From contig WTGB01000130.1 of assembly GCA_011523735.1 (NCBI GenBank), forward strand, positions 1 through 64,000: a DNA stretch of 64,000 nucleotides. The letters are read 5' to 3'. The stretch is from Chloroflexota bacterium (GTDB taxonomy: Bacteria; Chloroflexota; Anaerolineae; Aggregatilineales; Phototrophicaceae). Position numbers and translations under genes: made by a program. Numbering within the stretch: the first letter of the stretch is position 1; each line of letters starts with the position of its first letter. Shown in pieces: positions 45,087 through 54,889 of the stretch. The notes under the pieces were generated by a model. The model was not told the DNA's origin. It saw only the letters and a program-made list of their open reading frames with translations, and made no database searches.

Positions 45087-46032
45087 CGGTGGCGTTGCCG
45101 AAGAACTTCGCCAGGGTATCGCTAAGCGAATTATCTCGCAGGTAGGCGATATGTTCGCCGGCGAAGGGAATCGGCTCCATGCCGAAGTGCTCGACGAGGG
45201 CGTTATCGGGCACCGTATTCGGGACAGCCAGCAAGTCCAGCAGGCTGGTGCTGACGGGCGAACCGGGCAGCAGCGCCTCCATTACGCGCACAACCGGGCG
45301 CAGCAGCGCGACTGGCACCGGCAGCAAAAGCCGCCATGTGTCCAAAGCTTCAATAATTCGCCGTTCGATATCGCCCAGGCTGAGCACTTCTGGACCGCCA
45401 AGCGCCAGTTCAGCGCCGATCGTGCTATCGTCATCGAGGCAGCGGATGACCGCCTCGACCACATCGTATACCGACACCGGCTGAAACTCCGCCTTGCCGC
45501 CGCCGATCAACGGAAAGACGATGGGCGTCAGCTTGAGCAGGCGGGCGAAGGTGTTGAAGAATTCATCTTGCGGACCGAATATGGCGGAGGGGCGGAGCGC
45601 CGTCCACCGCATATTGGAGGCGGCGACAAATTCCTGGGCACGTCCCTTGCTGGCGAGGAAACGATAAGGCAGATCTGCGCGGGCGCCATTCTGGCTCATG
45701 TTGATGAAGCGCTTGACGCGAGCCGCCTCGGCCGCTTTCACCACATTCACCGTGCCTTGATAATTGACTGAATCGTAAGTTTGCCCGCCTTTTTCCATCG
45801 CGATGGCGACATAGTGAATCACGGCGGTGACATCGCGCATGGCAGAAGCGAGGGAGTCCGGTTGGGTGACATCGCCTTCGACGATTTCGATACGATCGGC
45901 AATATCGCCCAAGCGCAAGCTGGCTTTAGCGGGCCTCCGCACGAGCGCGCGAACCGGCTTGCCCATAGCCACAAGTTTCTTCGCGGTCTGATTGCCGAGA
46001 TAGCCAGCCGCTCCAGTAATCAAGATGGTCAT
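45079..46032 (-). CDS. NAD(P)-binding protein, NmrA-like/atypical SDR
   Basis: 317 residues. The N-terminal TGAAGYLGNQ (7-16) is the atypical SDR cofactor motif; the region ALVRRPAK fits NADP. There is no typical YxxxK pair at the usual place. It resembles NmrA-like regulators, quinone reductases and complex I assembly factors. The C-terminal 100 residues form an extra domain with a helical segment (LLLPVPVALLRPVVRVMEALL). Function cannot be narrowed further. Confidence 0.68.
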   Translation of the reverse strand: MTILITGAAGYLGNQTAKKLVAMGKPVRALVRRPAKASLRLGDIADRIEIVEGDVTQPDSLASAMRDVTAVIHYVAIAMEKGGQTYDSVNYQGTVNVVKAAEAARVKRFINMSQNGARADLPYRFLASKGRAQEFVAASNMRWTALRPSAIFGPQDEFFNTFARLLKLTPIVFPLIGGGKAEFQPVSVYDVVEAVIRCLDDDSTIGAELALGGPEVLSLGDIERRIIEALDTWRLLLPVPVALLRPVVRVMEALLPGSPVSTSLLDLLAVPNTVPDNALVEHFGMEPIPFAGEHIAYLRDNSLSDTLAKFFGNATVN

Positions 46033-46140
46033 CGTTGTTGCCCTCCATCATCTTGCCTATCTTTATTATAAGTGTTGAATGCGAATAGAGTCCAAGGATT
46101 TACGAATGCAATCATTACCAATAGTCGGCTGCAGCGGGCA

Positions 46141-46149
46141 TGGTAGAAT
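46141..46149 (+). promoter_or_regulatory. Extended -10 promoter upstream of the tsaC/sua5 gene
   Basis: TGGTAGAAT is an extended -10 element 41 bases before the GTG start at 46190. Confidence 0.5.
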
Positions 46150-46189
46150 ACGGGCGGCAGTTCTAATACAGGAATATCCAGGTGTCAAC

Positions 46190-47251
46190 GTGACGCGAAC
46201 CGCAGGGCTTTTGCAGGAAAGAGTGCAGCATATCCGCGTTGATGCGCAAGATCCCGCGGCGGAAGACATCGACTTCGCCGCCGAGATCATGAAGTCAGGC
46301 GGCTTGGTCGCCTTCCCCACGGAAACCGTGTATGGATTAGGCGCGATTGCCTGGGAAGCCTCCGCTGTCGATAAGATCTTCCGCGTCAAAGGCCGACCCC
46401 CCAATGACCCGCTCATCGTGCACATCGCCGCTATTGACCAACTCTCGGCGGTCGCGCGGGAGATACCCGACCTGGCTTGCGAGCTCGGGCGCCATTTCTG
46501 GCCCGGTCCCCTGACTCTGGTGCTGAAAAAATCGGCGCGCATCCCCGCGAATCTTACCGCCGGGCTGGATACCGTCGCGGTTCGCCTGCCGGATCACCCG
46601 GTTGCCTCCGCCCTGCTCAAGGCGGTTCGCGCCCCCATCGCCGCGCCGAGCGCCAACCGCTTTTCCCGACCCAGCCCAACCACCGCGCAGCATGTGCTGG
46701 ATGACCTCGGCGATATGGTGGACCTGCTACTGGATGCTGGACCGACGACGATAGGGCTGGAATCCACCATTATTAGTCTGGTCGGTGATAGTCCGCAGGT
46801 TTTGCGGCCGGGGGGCCTTTCCCTGGAAGCCTTGCGGAGATTCCTCCCTGAGCTTGGCTTCTCGCCGCATTTCCTGGGCGAAGATGAGGCAGCGCTGGCG
46901 CCAGGCAGTCTGCTAAAACATTATTCGCCCCGCGCTCGTCTGATTGTTTTTCAGGGTGGTGATGACAGTGCGGTGCGAGCGGCTATGCGGGCTGAAATCG
47001 CGGGAAATCAGAATATCGGAGTGATGGCGGGCGATGCCGACGCGTCTGCCTTTTCCCGGCTCGATGTCAAGATTGAACGCCTGGGGAAGGATGACGAGGG
47101 TGCGGCAAATCGCCTTTTCGCCGCGATGCGCGCCTTGGATCAACAGGGCGTCGATCTAATTATCGCGCGGGCGCCGGAAAAACGCGGCTTGGGACTGGCG
47201 GTATGGGATCGTTTGCTGCGCGCGGCTGAAGGCTCGCTGGTCGAAGTGTGA
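46190..47251 (+). CDS. tsaC: L-threonylcarbamoyladenylate synthase (Sua5/TsaC family)
   Basis: 353 residues. The YrdC domain occupies about 1-215: [32 protein letters not shown] (Lys and Arg of the ATP/threonine site) and [17 protein letters not shown]. The C-terminal Sua5 domain follows. The enzyme makes threonylcarbamoyl-AMP from threonine, bicarbonate and ATP for t6A37 of tRNA; it is cytoplasmic. GTG 46190 is chosen because the upstream extension lies before a -10 box. AsnRS follows directly, another gene of translation. Confidence 0.86.
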   Translation: MTRTAGLLQERVQHIRVDAQDPAAEDIDFAAEIMKSGGLVAFPTETVYGLGAIAWEASAVDKIFRVKGRPPNDPLIVHIAAIDQLSAVAREIPDLACELGRHFWPGPLTLVLKKSARIPANLTAGLDTVAVRLPDHPVASALLKAVRAPIAAPSANRFSRPSPTTAQHVLDDLGDMVDLLLDAGPTTIGLESTIISLVGDSPQVLRPGGLSLEALRRFLPELGFSPHFLGEDEAALAPGSLLKHYSPRARLIVFQGGDDSAVRAAMRAEIAGNQNIGVMAGDADASAFSRLDVKIERLGKDDEGAANRLFAAMRALDQQGVDLIIARAPEKRGLGLAVWDRLLRAAEGSLVEV

Positions 47252-47313
47252 CGCGCCAGTTGGAGTCTTTGACCCTGCGGCTGAGACCTCACGCTCAGGC
47301 AGAAGCTGGATTA

Positions 47314-47322
47314 TGTTATAAT
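47314..47322 (+). promoter_or_regulatory. Extended -10 promoter of asnS
   Basis: TGTTATAAT matches the extended -10 consensus. It lies inside the frame that continues upstream, so it fixes the asnS start at TTG 47362 rather than at any upstream codon. Confidence 0.65.
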
Positions 47323-47361
47323 GCCGCCCAATACGGCGACAGTATCAGCAAGGAAGAGACT

Positions 47362-48699
47362 TTGAGCCAGGGTATACAAATCAAAGACATCGCGGCATAC
47401 GAGGGCGAAGCGGTCACCGTGCGCGGCTGGGTCTACAATCGGACGGGCAAAGGGCGCCTGCAATTCATCTTGCTGCGCGATGGCAGCGGTCAGGCGCAAT
47501 GCGTCGCCTTCAAGAAAGAGATGACTCCGGAAGAGTTTAACATCGCCCGCAGCTTGACGCAGGAGTCTTCGGTCATTATCAGCGGGGTCGTGCGGGCGGA
47601 TGAGCGCGCGCCCGGCATCCCCGGCGGCTTCGAGATCGGGATTCAGCATTTACAGTTGGTCCAGCAGGCGGATGAGTATCCCATCACACCGAAGGAGCAC
47701 GGCACCGAATTTCTGATGAATCACCGCCACTTGTGGCTGCGCAGCAACCGGCAGTGGGCGATTTTGCGGATCCGCGCGACGATCATCAAGGCTATGCGCG
47801 ACTGGCTGGATGATCAGGGCTTTTTGCTGGTCGATACGCCAATTATCACGCCAGCCGCCGGCGAAGAGACCACGACGCTTTTCGAGGTCGATTATTTCGG
47901 CGAGACGGCTTTTCTGGCGCAGACTGGGCAACTTTATAACGAAGCGAACATCATGGCTTTTGGCAAGGTCTACTGCTTTGGTCCCACCTTCCGCGCCGAG
48001 AAGTCGAAGACGCGGCGTCATCTGATCGAGTTTTGGATGCTCGAGCCCGAAATCGCCTTCTGTTCGCTGGAAGAGTTGATGGACATCGAAGAAGGCTTGG
48101 TCTGCAATGTCGTAGAGCAAGTGCTGGCGAAACACCAAAAGGAACTAGGAATAATCGGGCGCGATGTAAACAAGCTCGAAGCGATCAGAGCCCCCTTCGC
48201 TCGCATAAGCTACGACGAGGCTGTGACCCGCTTAAATGCCTTGCAGGCTGAAATCGAGGACCCGGGGCGGAAAGCGGAATTGGCGCTCGAATGGGGCGAG
48301 GACTTTGGCAGCCCGCATGAGACGGCGCTGGCGGAGATGTTCAATAAGCCCGTATTTGTCTACCACTATCCCACAGCGGTGAAAGCCTTTTACATGACGC
48401 CGGTAGCCGGGCGGCCCGAAGTCTGCCGCAGCGTCGATCTGCTGGCGCCGGAAGGTTATGGCGAGATCATCGGCGGCAGTGAGCGCATTCACGACCTGGA
48501 CCTGCTCGCGGTGAATATCGACGAGATGGGCTTGGGCTCTGAGGCTTACGAATGGTATCTGGACTTGCGGAAGTTTGGCACAGTGCCGCATGCCGGCTTC
48601 GGCATTGGCATTGAACGCACGGTCGCCTGGATCTGTGGCTTGAGCCATGTGCGCGAGACCATACCCTACGCCCGCCTGCTCAACCGGAAATATCCCTAG
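47362..48699 (+). CDS. asnS: Asparagine-tRNA ligase
   Basis: 445 residues from TTG 47362, preceded by AAGGAAGAGA. The N-terminal OB fold (about 10-110) reads the anticodon. The class II core has motif 2 [20 protein letters not shown] (about 213-232) and motif 3 [12 protein letters not shown] near the end. AsnRS and AspRS are close relatives; the motif [20 protein letters not shown] and the overall length favour the asparagine enzyme. It charges tRNA-Asn in the cytoplasm. The 3' end overlaps the convergent radA gene by four bases. Confidence 0.93.
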   Translation: MSQGIQIKDIAAYEGEAVTVRGWVYNRTGKGRLQFILLRDGSGQAQCVAFKKEMTPEEFNIARSLTQESSVIISGVVRADERAPGIPGGFEIGIQHLQLVQQADEYPITPKEHGTEFLMNHRHLWLRSNRQWAILRIRATIIKAMRDWLDDQGFLLVDTPIITPAAGEETTTLFEVDYFGETAFLAQTGQLYNEANIMAFGKVYCFGPTFRAEKSKTRRHLIEFWMLEPEIAFCSLEELMDIEEGLVCNVVEQVLAKHQKELGIIGRDVNKLEAIRAPFARISYDEAVTRLNALQAEIEDPGRKAELALEWGEDFGSPHETALAEMFNKPVFVYHYPTAVKAFYMTPVAGRPEVCRSVDLLAPEGYGEIIGGSERIHDLDLLAVNIDEMGLGSEAYEWYLDLRKFGTVPHAGFGIGIERTVAWICGLSHVRETIPYARLLNRKYP

Positions 48700-50078
48700 T
48701 CCCGTTCGGGCAAAAGTACGGCCCGCAGAGCCTCCACCATACTACGCGCTTCAATGAGTTGAATCCCGGCGGGCAAGTCGCCGGTATGGCGCCCGAGTTT
48801 GGGCACGAGTGCGCGCTTGAAACCGATCTTCAGCGCTTCGTTGAGCCGCGCCGCCAGTTGCCCGACTCGCCGGACTTCGCCGCTCAAACCGACTTCGCCG
48901 ACGATGGCCAGATCGGCGGGCAAAGGACGATCGTAATAACTTGAGGCGATCGCCATCGCCATCGCGAGATCAGAGGCCGGTTCGGAGATTTTCAAGCCGC
49001 CGATGACGTTGACAAAGATGTCCTGCTCCCAGAGCTTCAGCCCGATGCGCTTGCTCAAGACCGCGCTGATCAACAGCAGCCGATTCAGATTGATGCCGTT
49101 GGGAGTGCGCCGCGGATTGCCGAAGGCGGAGGGATTGGTCAAAGCCTGCAATTCGATGAGCAAGGGGCGAGTGCCTTCCATAGTGATGGCGATGGCGGAG
49201 CCGGCCGCGTTAATCAGACGCTCTTCGAGAAATGCCTCGGAGGGGTTTTCCACCTGCGCAAGCCCGCTGCCGCGCATCTCGAAGACGCCGACTTCGCTGG
49301 TCGCGCCAAAGCGATTCTTGACGCTGCGCAGGAGGCGATACTGCTGAAAGGGATCACCCTCGAGGTAAAGCACGACATCAACGATGTGCTCCAAGACGCG
49401 TGGTCCGGCGATATTGCCGTCTTTGGTGACGTGACCGACCATCAGGATGCTGATGCCGCTCGATTTGGCTAGCGCTTGCAGTTTGGTCGCGCAATGGCGG
49501 ACCTGCGCGATCAAGCCCGGCGACGCGTCCAGTTCAACGTCTCTGGTCGTCTGGATCGAGTCGATTACGACCAGCAGCGGATCGAGAGTCTGGACCTGCT
49601 CGATAATGGCATCGAGATCGGTTTCGGTCAGCAGGTAGAGCTCAGGCGCCTTCAAGCCGAGGCGGTCGGCTCGCAGTTTAATCTGTTTGGCGCTTTCCTC
49701 GCCGCTTACGTAGAGGACACTTCCCTTCGCCTCCGCGAGCAAGGCGGATAGCTCAAGCACCAGGGTGGATTTGCCGATGCCCGGTTCGCCACCAAGGAGC
49801 GCCAAGGAACCCGGCACCAAACCGCCGCCGAGTACGCGGCTGAATTCGGCGATTGGCACGGGTATGCGAATGTCCTTACCGGTATCGATTTCCGCCAGGG
49901 TCAGAGGCGCATTAGGGCGCTCGGCACCGTTGACTAAGCGGCGGTCGGAGGATCGGCGGATCTGCTCTTTGTGTTCCTCCATCGTGCCGAATTGACGACA
50001 TTGAGGACAGAGCTTGAATTGTTGCGGGCTGCGTTTGCCGCAATTGGAGCAGATGTAGGTGCTGCGTGATTTGGCCAC
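48696..50078 (-). CDS. radA: DNA repair protein RadA (Sms)
   Basis: 460 residues with the standard layout: zinc finger with C10, C13, C24 and C27; RecA-like ATPase with Walker [12 protein letters not shown] (about 94-104) and VVIDSIQTT (Walker B); the RadA-specific KNRFG (about 253-257); and a C-terminal Lon-protease-like domain with [19 protein letters not shown]. It acts in homologous recombination and branch migration. ATG 50078 is the natural start before YICSNCG. Confidence 0.94.
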   Translation of the reverse strand: MAKSRSTYICSNCGKRSPQQFKLCPQCRQFGTMEEHKEQIRRSSDRRLVNGAERPNAPLTLAEIDTGKDIRIPVPIAEFSRVLGGGLVPGSLALLGGEPGIGKSTLVLELSALLAEAKGSVLYVSGEESAKQIKLRADRLGLKAPELYLLTETDLDAIIEQVQTLDPLLVVIDSIQTTRDVELDASPGLIAQVRHCATKLQALAKSSGISILMVGHVTKDGNIAGPRVLEHIVDVVLYLEGDPFQQYRLLRSVKNRFGATSEVGVFEMRGSGLAQVENPSEAFLEERLINAAGSAIAITMEGTRPLLIELQALTNPSAFGNPRRTPNGINLNRLLLISAVLSKRIGLKLWEQDIFVNVIGGLKISEPASDLAMAMAIASSYYDRPLPADLAIVGEVGLSGEVRRVGQLAARLNEALKIGFKRALVPKLGRHTGDLPAGIQLIEARSMVEALRAVLLPERD

Positions 50079-50117
50079 GGGGCAGTATCTAGTCTCGCTG
50101 ATTCCGCAGTGCGCGCT

Positions 50118-51254
50118 TTAGTTTCCCGGCATTGTAACATGAGCGCAATCGGATATCGCACCATCGGCGATGAAAGCCTTGATGCAGTCGCCAAGAAGCG
50201 CGCTGATTTTCTGATGACCTTCGTTGCTCCAGTGGTCATCAGGCAAGGGAGCATAGTCTGACGGTGCTTCGAGTCGGTCGATCGGATCGATATGAGCGAT
50301 CTCGAGACTACTCACGATTTCCCGCGCCAGTTGATAGCGCATGCCTGCGCCGCCAATATCATTCGGTCCAGGAATTAGGAGAACCAAGAATTCGGATCCA
50401 TGCTGGCTAACCGCATTTCGCAACTCTTCCAAGTATTGTCGTGTGACTTGCTCGCGGCGCTCGAAGCGCGCGTCCGGGGGTCGGCCAGCTTCCACGGTAT
50501 CAATAAGACGCAACAGCAAGGACCCGAGGCGCGTCAACCCCAGCACCCGTTCCAATTCATTGGCTGGGGGGAACTTCCAGTAGGCGCGAAAATATTCGAT
50601 GTCATTCACATTATAGCGAATGACATTTTCCCAATGGTCGATCTCATACATGCGAATGGCGACCGCATTGCCATTCGGGTCTATCGCGTTCAACCAGGAA
50701 TCGATGGGCATCAGATTGTCATCAAAATCGTTGACGTAAAAACCAAAAATCGTGAGTTGCGGCCGCAGGACTTGAGCATAGGCATTGAAAGTCGCCAGCG
50801 CCTGATGAGTGCCACCGCCAGGCATGCCGGCATTCCAGACGATGCTCTCAGGAAACGCGGCATCAAGCCGCTCCGCAAATGACATCCCGACCTCAGCGTT
50901 CATGCCCCAGGTGAAGGAATCGCCGATCAGCAATACTCGGGGCTTGTCTTCAAACTCATCGTCCCAGACAAAGTCATCTGCGTCGGAATATCCTTGTCGG
51001 TTCACTGCGCATACCCGTCCCTGGAGCTGGCTCGCATCACAGGCAACCAGCACGGCCTCGTAGACATAGTGACAGCCGGCCGTATCACAGGTCCACCAGT
51101 TAGACACGCTGAGGTTGTAGTTGGGCTGTTGGGTCGGGAAATAGGTCGGCAAGCCCCATAGAGATAAAGCCAGTTCGAGCGCAAACAAGGTAAAAACGGT
51201 GATAATAGCGACAGCGGTTATCACTCGCCTTCTCACAGACCAGTCTCCAAGCAT
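50118..51254 (-). CDS. Membrane-anchored SGNH/GDSL hydrolase-like protein
   Basis: 378 residues. One N-terminal membrane segment (about 8-28, RVITAVAIITVFTLFALELAL) is followed by an extracytoplasmic SGNH domain. It has the GDS nucleophile in IGDSFTWGMN (about 118-127), an Asn in WNAGMPGGG, and the block V pair DDHWSNEGH (Asp and His). Such domains are esterases or O-acetyltransferase-like enzymes acting on envelope glycans. ATG 51254 is chosen; the longer frame to 51335 would add an unlikely Cys/Phe-rich stretch. Confidence 0.72.
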   Translation of the reverse strand: MLGDWSVRRRVITAVAIITVFTLFALELALSLWGLPTYFPTQQPNYNLSVSNWWTCDTAGCHYVYEAVLVACDASQLQGRVCAVNRQGYSDADDFVWDDEFEDKPRVLLIGDSFTWGMNAEVGMSFAERLDAAFPESIVWNAGMPGGGTHQALATFNAYAQVLRPQLTIFGFYVNDFDDNLMPIDSWLNAIDPNGNAVAIRMYEIDHWENVIRYNVNDIEYFRAYWKFPPANELERVLGLTRLGSLLLRLIDTVEAGRPPDARFERREQVTRQYLEELRNAVSQHGSEFLVLLIPGPNDIGGAGMRYQLAREIVSSLEIAHIDPIDRLEAPSDYAPLPDDHWSNEGHQKISALLGDCIKAFIADGAISDCAHVTMPGN

Positions 51255-51341
51255 TCTCTCGCCGAAATAACAGAAGCAGTTCCAAGTAAGTAATAAAAAA
51301 TATTGCGTGGAAAAGAAATGGGCAAAATAGCTCAAAAGCTT

Positions 51342-51370
51342 TGTAGGGGCGATTCGGTTGCTCGTCTACG
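51342..51370. repeat. Decayed partial copy of the interspersed repeat
   Basis: TTGTAGGGGCGATTCGGTTG and CGTCTACG recall the inner part of copy C. Only fragments are recognisable. Confidence 0.35.
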
Positions 51371-51512
51371 CCACCATTACATATCAATTTTTACGCGACT
51401 AACTTGGTTCTACTCAGAGCGGACAATATCTTAACAAAGGCTAACGTGTAACGATATTGTAATGAGCTATGGGTAACCTTGCGCTATCAATAGGCATGAG
51501 AGGGCACAGTGC

Positions 51513-52685
51513 ATGTACAGATATCTGCGACCTAGGCAGCGAGCGCTGTTGAAGAGACTTGTCGTCTGGGCGGCGGGCGCGCTATTGCTCGGCGCCTTAA
51601 TCGCGCCTGCCACCGGCGAAAGCGAGTGCCAGCCCAGCAATTTGAGGACGGTCAACTGGTCCACCGACTTCTGCCAGAGCATCGTGAACTTCGACGAAAT
51701 CCTGGTTGGCAATCCGGTCAAGAACGGCATCCCTTCTGTGGCAGACCCGGCGATGGAATCCGTTGAAGCGGCGGCGGCTTGGCTCAGCGAGCGTTCACCC
51801 GTTATCGCTGTGGAAATAGATGACGAGGCTCGCGCCTATCCCTTGGCCATTCTCATGTGGCATGAGATCGCCAATGATGTGATCGCCGATGTGCCGGTCG
51901 CGGTGACGTTTTGCCCGCTCTGCAACAGCTCGGTTACTTTCGATCGCCGAATCAACGACGACTTGCTCGAATTTGGCGTAAGCGGCTTGCTGCGCAACAG
52001 CGATCTCATCATGTTTGATTTCGAGACTGAATCCTGGTGGCAGCAACTGACCGGCGAAGGTCTGGTCGGCGCTTACGCGAGCGTACTCTTGGAAATCCTG
52101 CCATCGCAAGTTGTGAGCTTCGGCAGTTTCGCCGAGCGGCATCCCGCTGGCTTGGTCATGTCGCGCGAGACGGGTTACAACCGGCAGTATGGCATGAATC
52201 CTTACACCGACTACGACAACAGGTCCGGTACGCCCTTCCTGTTCCGTGGCGCCGTCGATCCGCGCCTGAGTCCGCCAGTCGCTCATGTATTGGCGGCGCT
52301 GGTTGATGGCATTCCAGTTGCCTACCCCTTTGAGATTCTGCGCAGCGAAGCTGTGGTCAACGATGTTGTGGCGGAGACGCCAGTCGTGATCTTCTTCCAG
52401 GGCGGCGTGGCGAGCGCTCTCGGTGATTATGTCATTGACAATGCCCGCGATATTGGCACCGCCGGAATGTACGAGTCTACCCTGGACGGCGTCCTGCTCA
52501 CGTTTAGCGCCAACGATGACGGGACATTCAGCGACGACGCGACGGGCTCCACTTGGAACGGATATGGCGAGGCGATCGCTGGTGAGCTTGCGGGCGCTCA
52601 ACTGCCCTGGATAAATGCCTTTCCGCACTTCTGGTTCGCCTGGGCGGCCTTCCATCCCGACACTTTGGTCTATGGGCTAGACTAG
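51513..52685 (+). CDS. Secreted DUF3179 protein (tandem copy 1)
   Basis: 390 residues with a signal or membrane segment (LVVWAAGALLLGALIAPATG). The family core is intact: AYPLAILMWHEIANDVI (about 109-125), FCPLCNSSVTFDRR, LLRNSDLIMFDFETESWWQQLTGEG, and the C-terminal FPHFWFAWAAFHPDT. The two Cys of CPLCNS may bind metal or form a redox pair. Function is unestablished. Start ATG 51513 follows GAGAGGG. It is closely similar to the next gene. Confidence 0.8.
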   Translation: MYRYLRPRQRALLKRLVVWAAGALLLGALIAPATGESECQPSNLRTVNWSTDFCQSIVNFDEILVGNPVKNGIPSVADPAMESVEAAAAWLSERSPVIAVEIDDEARAYPLAILMWHEIANDVIADVPVAVTFCPLCNSSVTFDRRINDDLLEFGVSGLLRNSDLIMFDFETESWWQQLTGEGLVGAYASVLLEILPSQVVSFGSFAERHPAGLVMSRETGYNRQYGMNPYTDYDNRSGTPFLFRGAVDPRLSPPVAHVLAALVDGIPVAYPFEILRSEAVVNDVVAETPVVIFFQGGVASALGDYVIDNARDIGTAGMYESTLDGVLLTFSANDDGTFSDDATGSTWNGYGEAIAGELAGAQLPWINAFPHFWFAWAAFHPDTLVYGLD

Positions 52686-52786
52686 GACTCTGGGCAAAGG
52701 CAAGGCCCGGCGCAGGATCGCTGAAGTTCGGGCATTTTCCACAACGCATGTTCGCTAAAGCCATGACTAGATACGAGGGACGAAAT

Positions 52787-53962
52787 ATGAAGCGAAAACT
52801 GAAGTTTATTGCGCTGCCGCTGCTCTTGCTCTTGCTGGCGCCCACTGCCTCATACGCGCAACTCAGCTGCGATAATCCGCCAGCGCCTTTCAATGATGAC
52901 GCACTTTTGGCGAATTGGCAGTCGGTTTGGGATCTGACCGATGTATGCAAAAGCGCGGAAGGCGTCTTCTATGAAATTATCTCGGGCGGGGTTGGTCGCG
53001 ATGGCATCCCGCCGATCGACAATCCGCAATTCGACGATTTTGAAGCCGCCGACCAGTGGCTGCAGCCCGCATCGCCCGTCATCGCCGTGGCAGTCAATGG
53101 CAGCGCCCGCGCCTATCCACTGGCGATCTTGACACGCCATGAAATCGCTAACGATCAGATCGGCGACACAGCGATCGCCGTTACCTTCTGTCCGCTGTGC
53201 AACAGCGCGATCGTCTTCAATCGGCAAGTCGGCGATGCGATGTTGCGCTTCGGCGTGAGCGGTCTGCTGCGCAACAGCGACTTGATCATGTGGGATGACC
53301 TGACGCAGTCTCTCTGGCAGCAGTTGACCGGCGAAGGCATCGTGGGCGCTTACACGGGCACCCTGCTAGACATTATCCCGTCTCAACTGGTGGGTTACGG
53401 CGCCTTCAAGGAGCAATATCCGCAAGGACAAGTCTTATCAGCGCAAGGTCGCTTTTATGGCAGAAATCCTTATGTCGGCTACGATAGCAACGCACAACCT
53501 TTTCTCTTTGCCGGTACGCCCGACCCGCGTCTGCCCGCGACCGAACGCGTCTTGGCCTTGACAATTGATGGCGCTGGTATCGCTTATCCCTTTTCCTTGC
53601 TATCGGAGGAAATCGTCATAAACGACTCTTTCGCCGATTTGGAGGTTGTGGCCTTGTGGCAACCGGGCGCTTTTAGCGCGCTGGATGCCGCCCGAATCGA
53701 TGAGTCGTATGACGCGGGGATGGCCGCCTTATTCGACCGAGCAATCGACGGCATGGCGCTAACCTTCACGATCAAAGACGGTGAGATTGTCGATGAGGAA
53801 ACGGGAAGCGTCTGGAATATATTTGGCAGTGCCATCAGCGGAGAACTGGCAGGAACGCAACTGCGGACGCTCAACGCCTTTCCCCATTTCTGGTTCGCCT
53901 GGGCCGCCTTCTATCCCGATACTGAAATCCACGGCGCCGATACGCGATCCGCCGAAAGCTGA
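52787..53962 (+). CDS. Secreted DUF3179 protein (tandem copy 2)
   Basis: 391 residues with a clean signal peptide (FIALPLLLLLLAPTASYAQ). The core reads YPLAILTRHEIANDQI, FCPLCNSAIVFNRQ, LLRNSDLIMWDDLTQSLWQQ, NAFPHFWFAWAAFYPDT, nearly the same as copy 1, so the pair arose by tandem duplication. ATG 52787 follows GAGGGA; the frame extends to 52748 but that part has no ribosome site. A terminator follows at 54022. Confidence 0.8.
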   Translation: MKRKLKFIALPLLLLLLAPTASYAQLSCDNPPAPFNDDALLANWQSVWDLTDVCKSAEGVFYEIISGGVGRDGIPPIDNPQFDDFEAADQWLQPASPVIAVAVNGSARAYPLAILTRHEIANDQIGDTAIAVTFCPLCNSAIVFNRQVGDAMLRFGVSGLLRNSDLIMWDDLTQSLWQQLTGEGIVGAYTGTLLDIIPSQLVGYGAFKEQYPQGQVLSAQGRFYGRNPYVGYDSNAQPFLFAGTPDPRLPATERVLALTIDGAGIAYPFSLLSEEIVINDSFADLEVVALWQPGAFSALDAARIDESYDAGMAALFDRAIDGMALTFTIKDGEIVDEETGSVWNIFGSAISGELAGTQLRTLNAFPHFWFAWAAFYPDTEIHGADTRSAES

Positions 53963-54021
53963 TTTCTCTTTGCCAAGCTGGCATTACAGACCAGCGGCAG
54001 TATAGATAGCTAAGTCAAACG

Positions 54022-54050
54022 GGGGGCGAAACAGTCGCCCTCTTGTCTTG
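54022..54050 (+). terminator. Rho-independent terminator after the DUF3179 pair
   Basis: GGGCGA and TCGCCC pair around AACAG, followed by TCTTGTCTTG. Confidence 0.6.
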
Positions 54051-54086
54051 TCAGCGCAATGCCACAAACCGATTATTCGATATCCG

Positions 54087-54857
54087 CTACAGGATCTGAT
54101 CGAGGAATTCCTGTGTGCGCGGGTGATGCACGATATCGGGGCTGAAGAAATTCTCGGGCGGACCTTCCTCGACGATGCGCCCCATATCCATGAAGATGAC
54201 GCGGTCGGCGACTTCGCGCGCGAAGCCCATCTCGTGCGTTACGACCAGCATGGTCATGCCAGTGCGCGCCAGTTCTTTCATCACATCAAGCACTTCCTTG
54301 ATCATTTCAGGATCAAGCGCCGAGGTCGGCTCGTCAAAGAGCATGATCTTCGGTTCCATCGCCAGCGCCCGGGCAATGGCGACGCGCTGCTGCTGCCCGC
54401 CAGATAGCTGACCCGGATACTTGAAAGCCTGTTCGGGGATTTCTACGCGCTCGAGCAATTCCATCGCCCGCTGCTCGGCTCTGTCCCGCGCCCAATGCCG
54501 CACTTTCATCGGGGCCAGCGTGATATTGTCCATGACTGTCAAATGCGGGAAGAGGTTGAATTGCTGGAAGACCATACCGGTTTCGCGCCGGATTTCGGCG
54601 ATATTCTGTACATCGTGGCTCAACTCAATGCCATTGACGACGATTGTGCCGTCTTGATGCTCTTCGAGGCGATTGATGCAGCGGATCAAGGTGGATTTGC
54701 CCGATCCTGATGGCCCGATGATCACGAGGACTTCTTGCGGCATCACTTCCAGCGAGATATTCCGCAGGACATGAAAATCGCCGAACCACTTGTTCATTTC
54801 GCGACAGATGATGACCGGCTCGTCGCCCGCCATGACTTGTGTGCTGCTATCTTGCAT
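54087..54857 (-). CDS. aapP: Polar amino acid ABC transporter, ATP-binding protein (AapP/GlnQ-like)
   Basis: 256 residues with all ABC motifs: Walker [10 protein letters not shown] (about 53-61), Q-loop [12 protein letters not shown], signature [15 protein letters not shown], Walker [14 protein letters not shown] and the H-loop [15 protein letters not shown]. Such ATPases drive periplasmic-binding-protein-dependent uptake of glutamate, glutamine or general L-amino acids. It is the last gene of the four-gene Aap operon, 32 bases after aapM. Substrate range cannot be deduced. Confidence 0.92.
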   Translation of the reverse strand: MQDSSTQVMAGDEPVIICREMNKWFGDFHVLRNISLEVMPQEVLVIIGPSGSGKSTLIRCINRLEEHQDGTIVVNGIELSHDVQNIAEIRRETGMVFQQFNLFPHLTVMDNITLAPMKVRHWARDRAEQRAMELLERVEIPEQAFKYPGQLSGGQQQRVAIARALAMEPKIMLFDEPTSALDPEMIKEVLDVMKELARTGMTMLVVTHEMGFAREVADRVIFMDMGRIVEEGPPENFFSPDIVHHPRTQEFLDQIL

Positions 54858-54889
54858 TTGAACCTCCGCCTATCCAATTGCGGCGGGCA

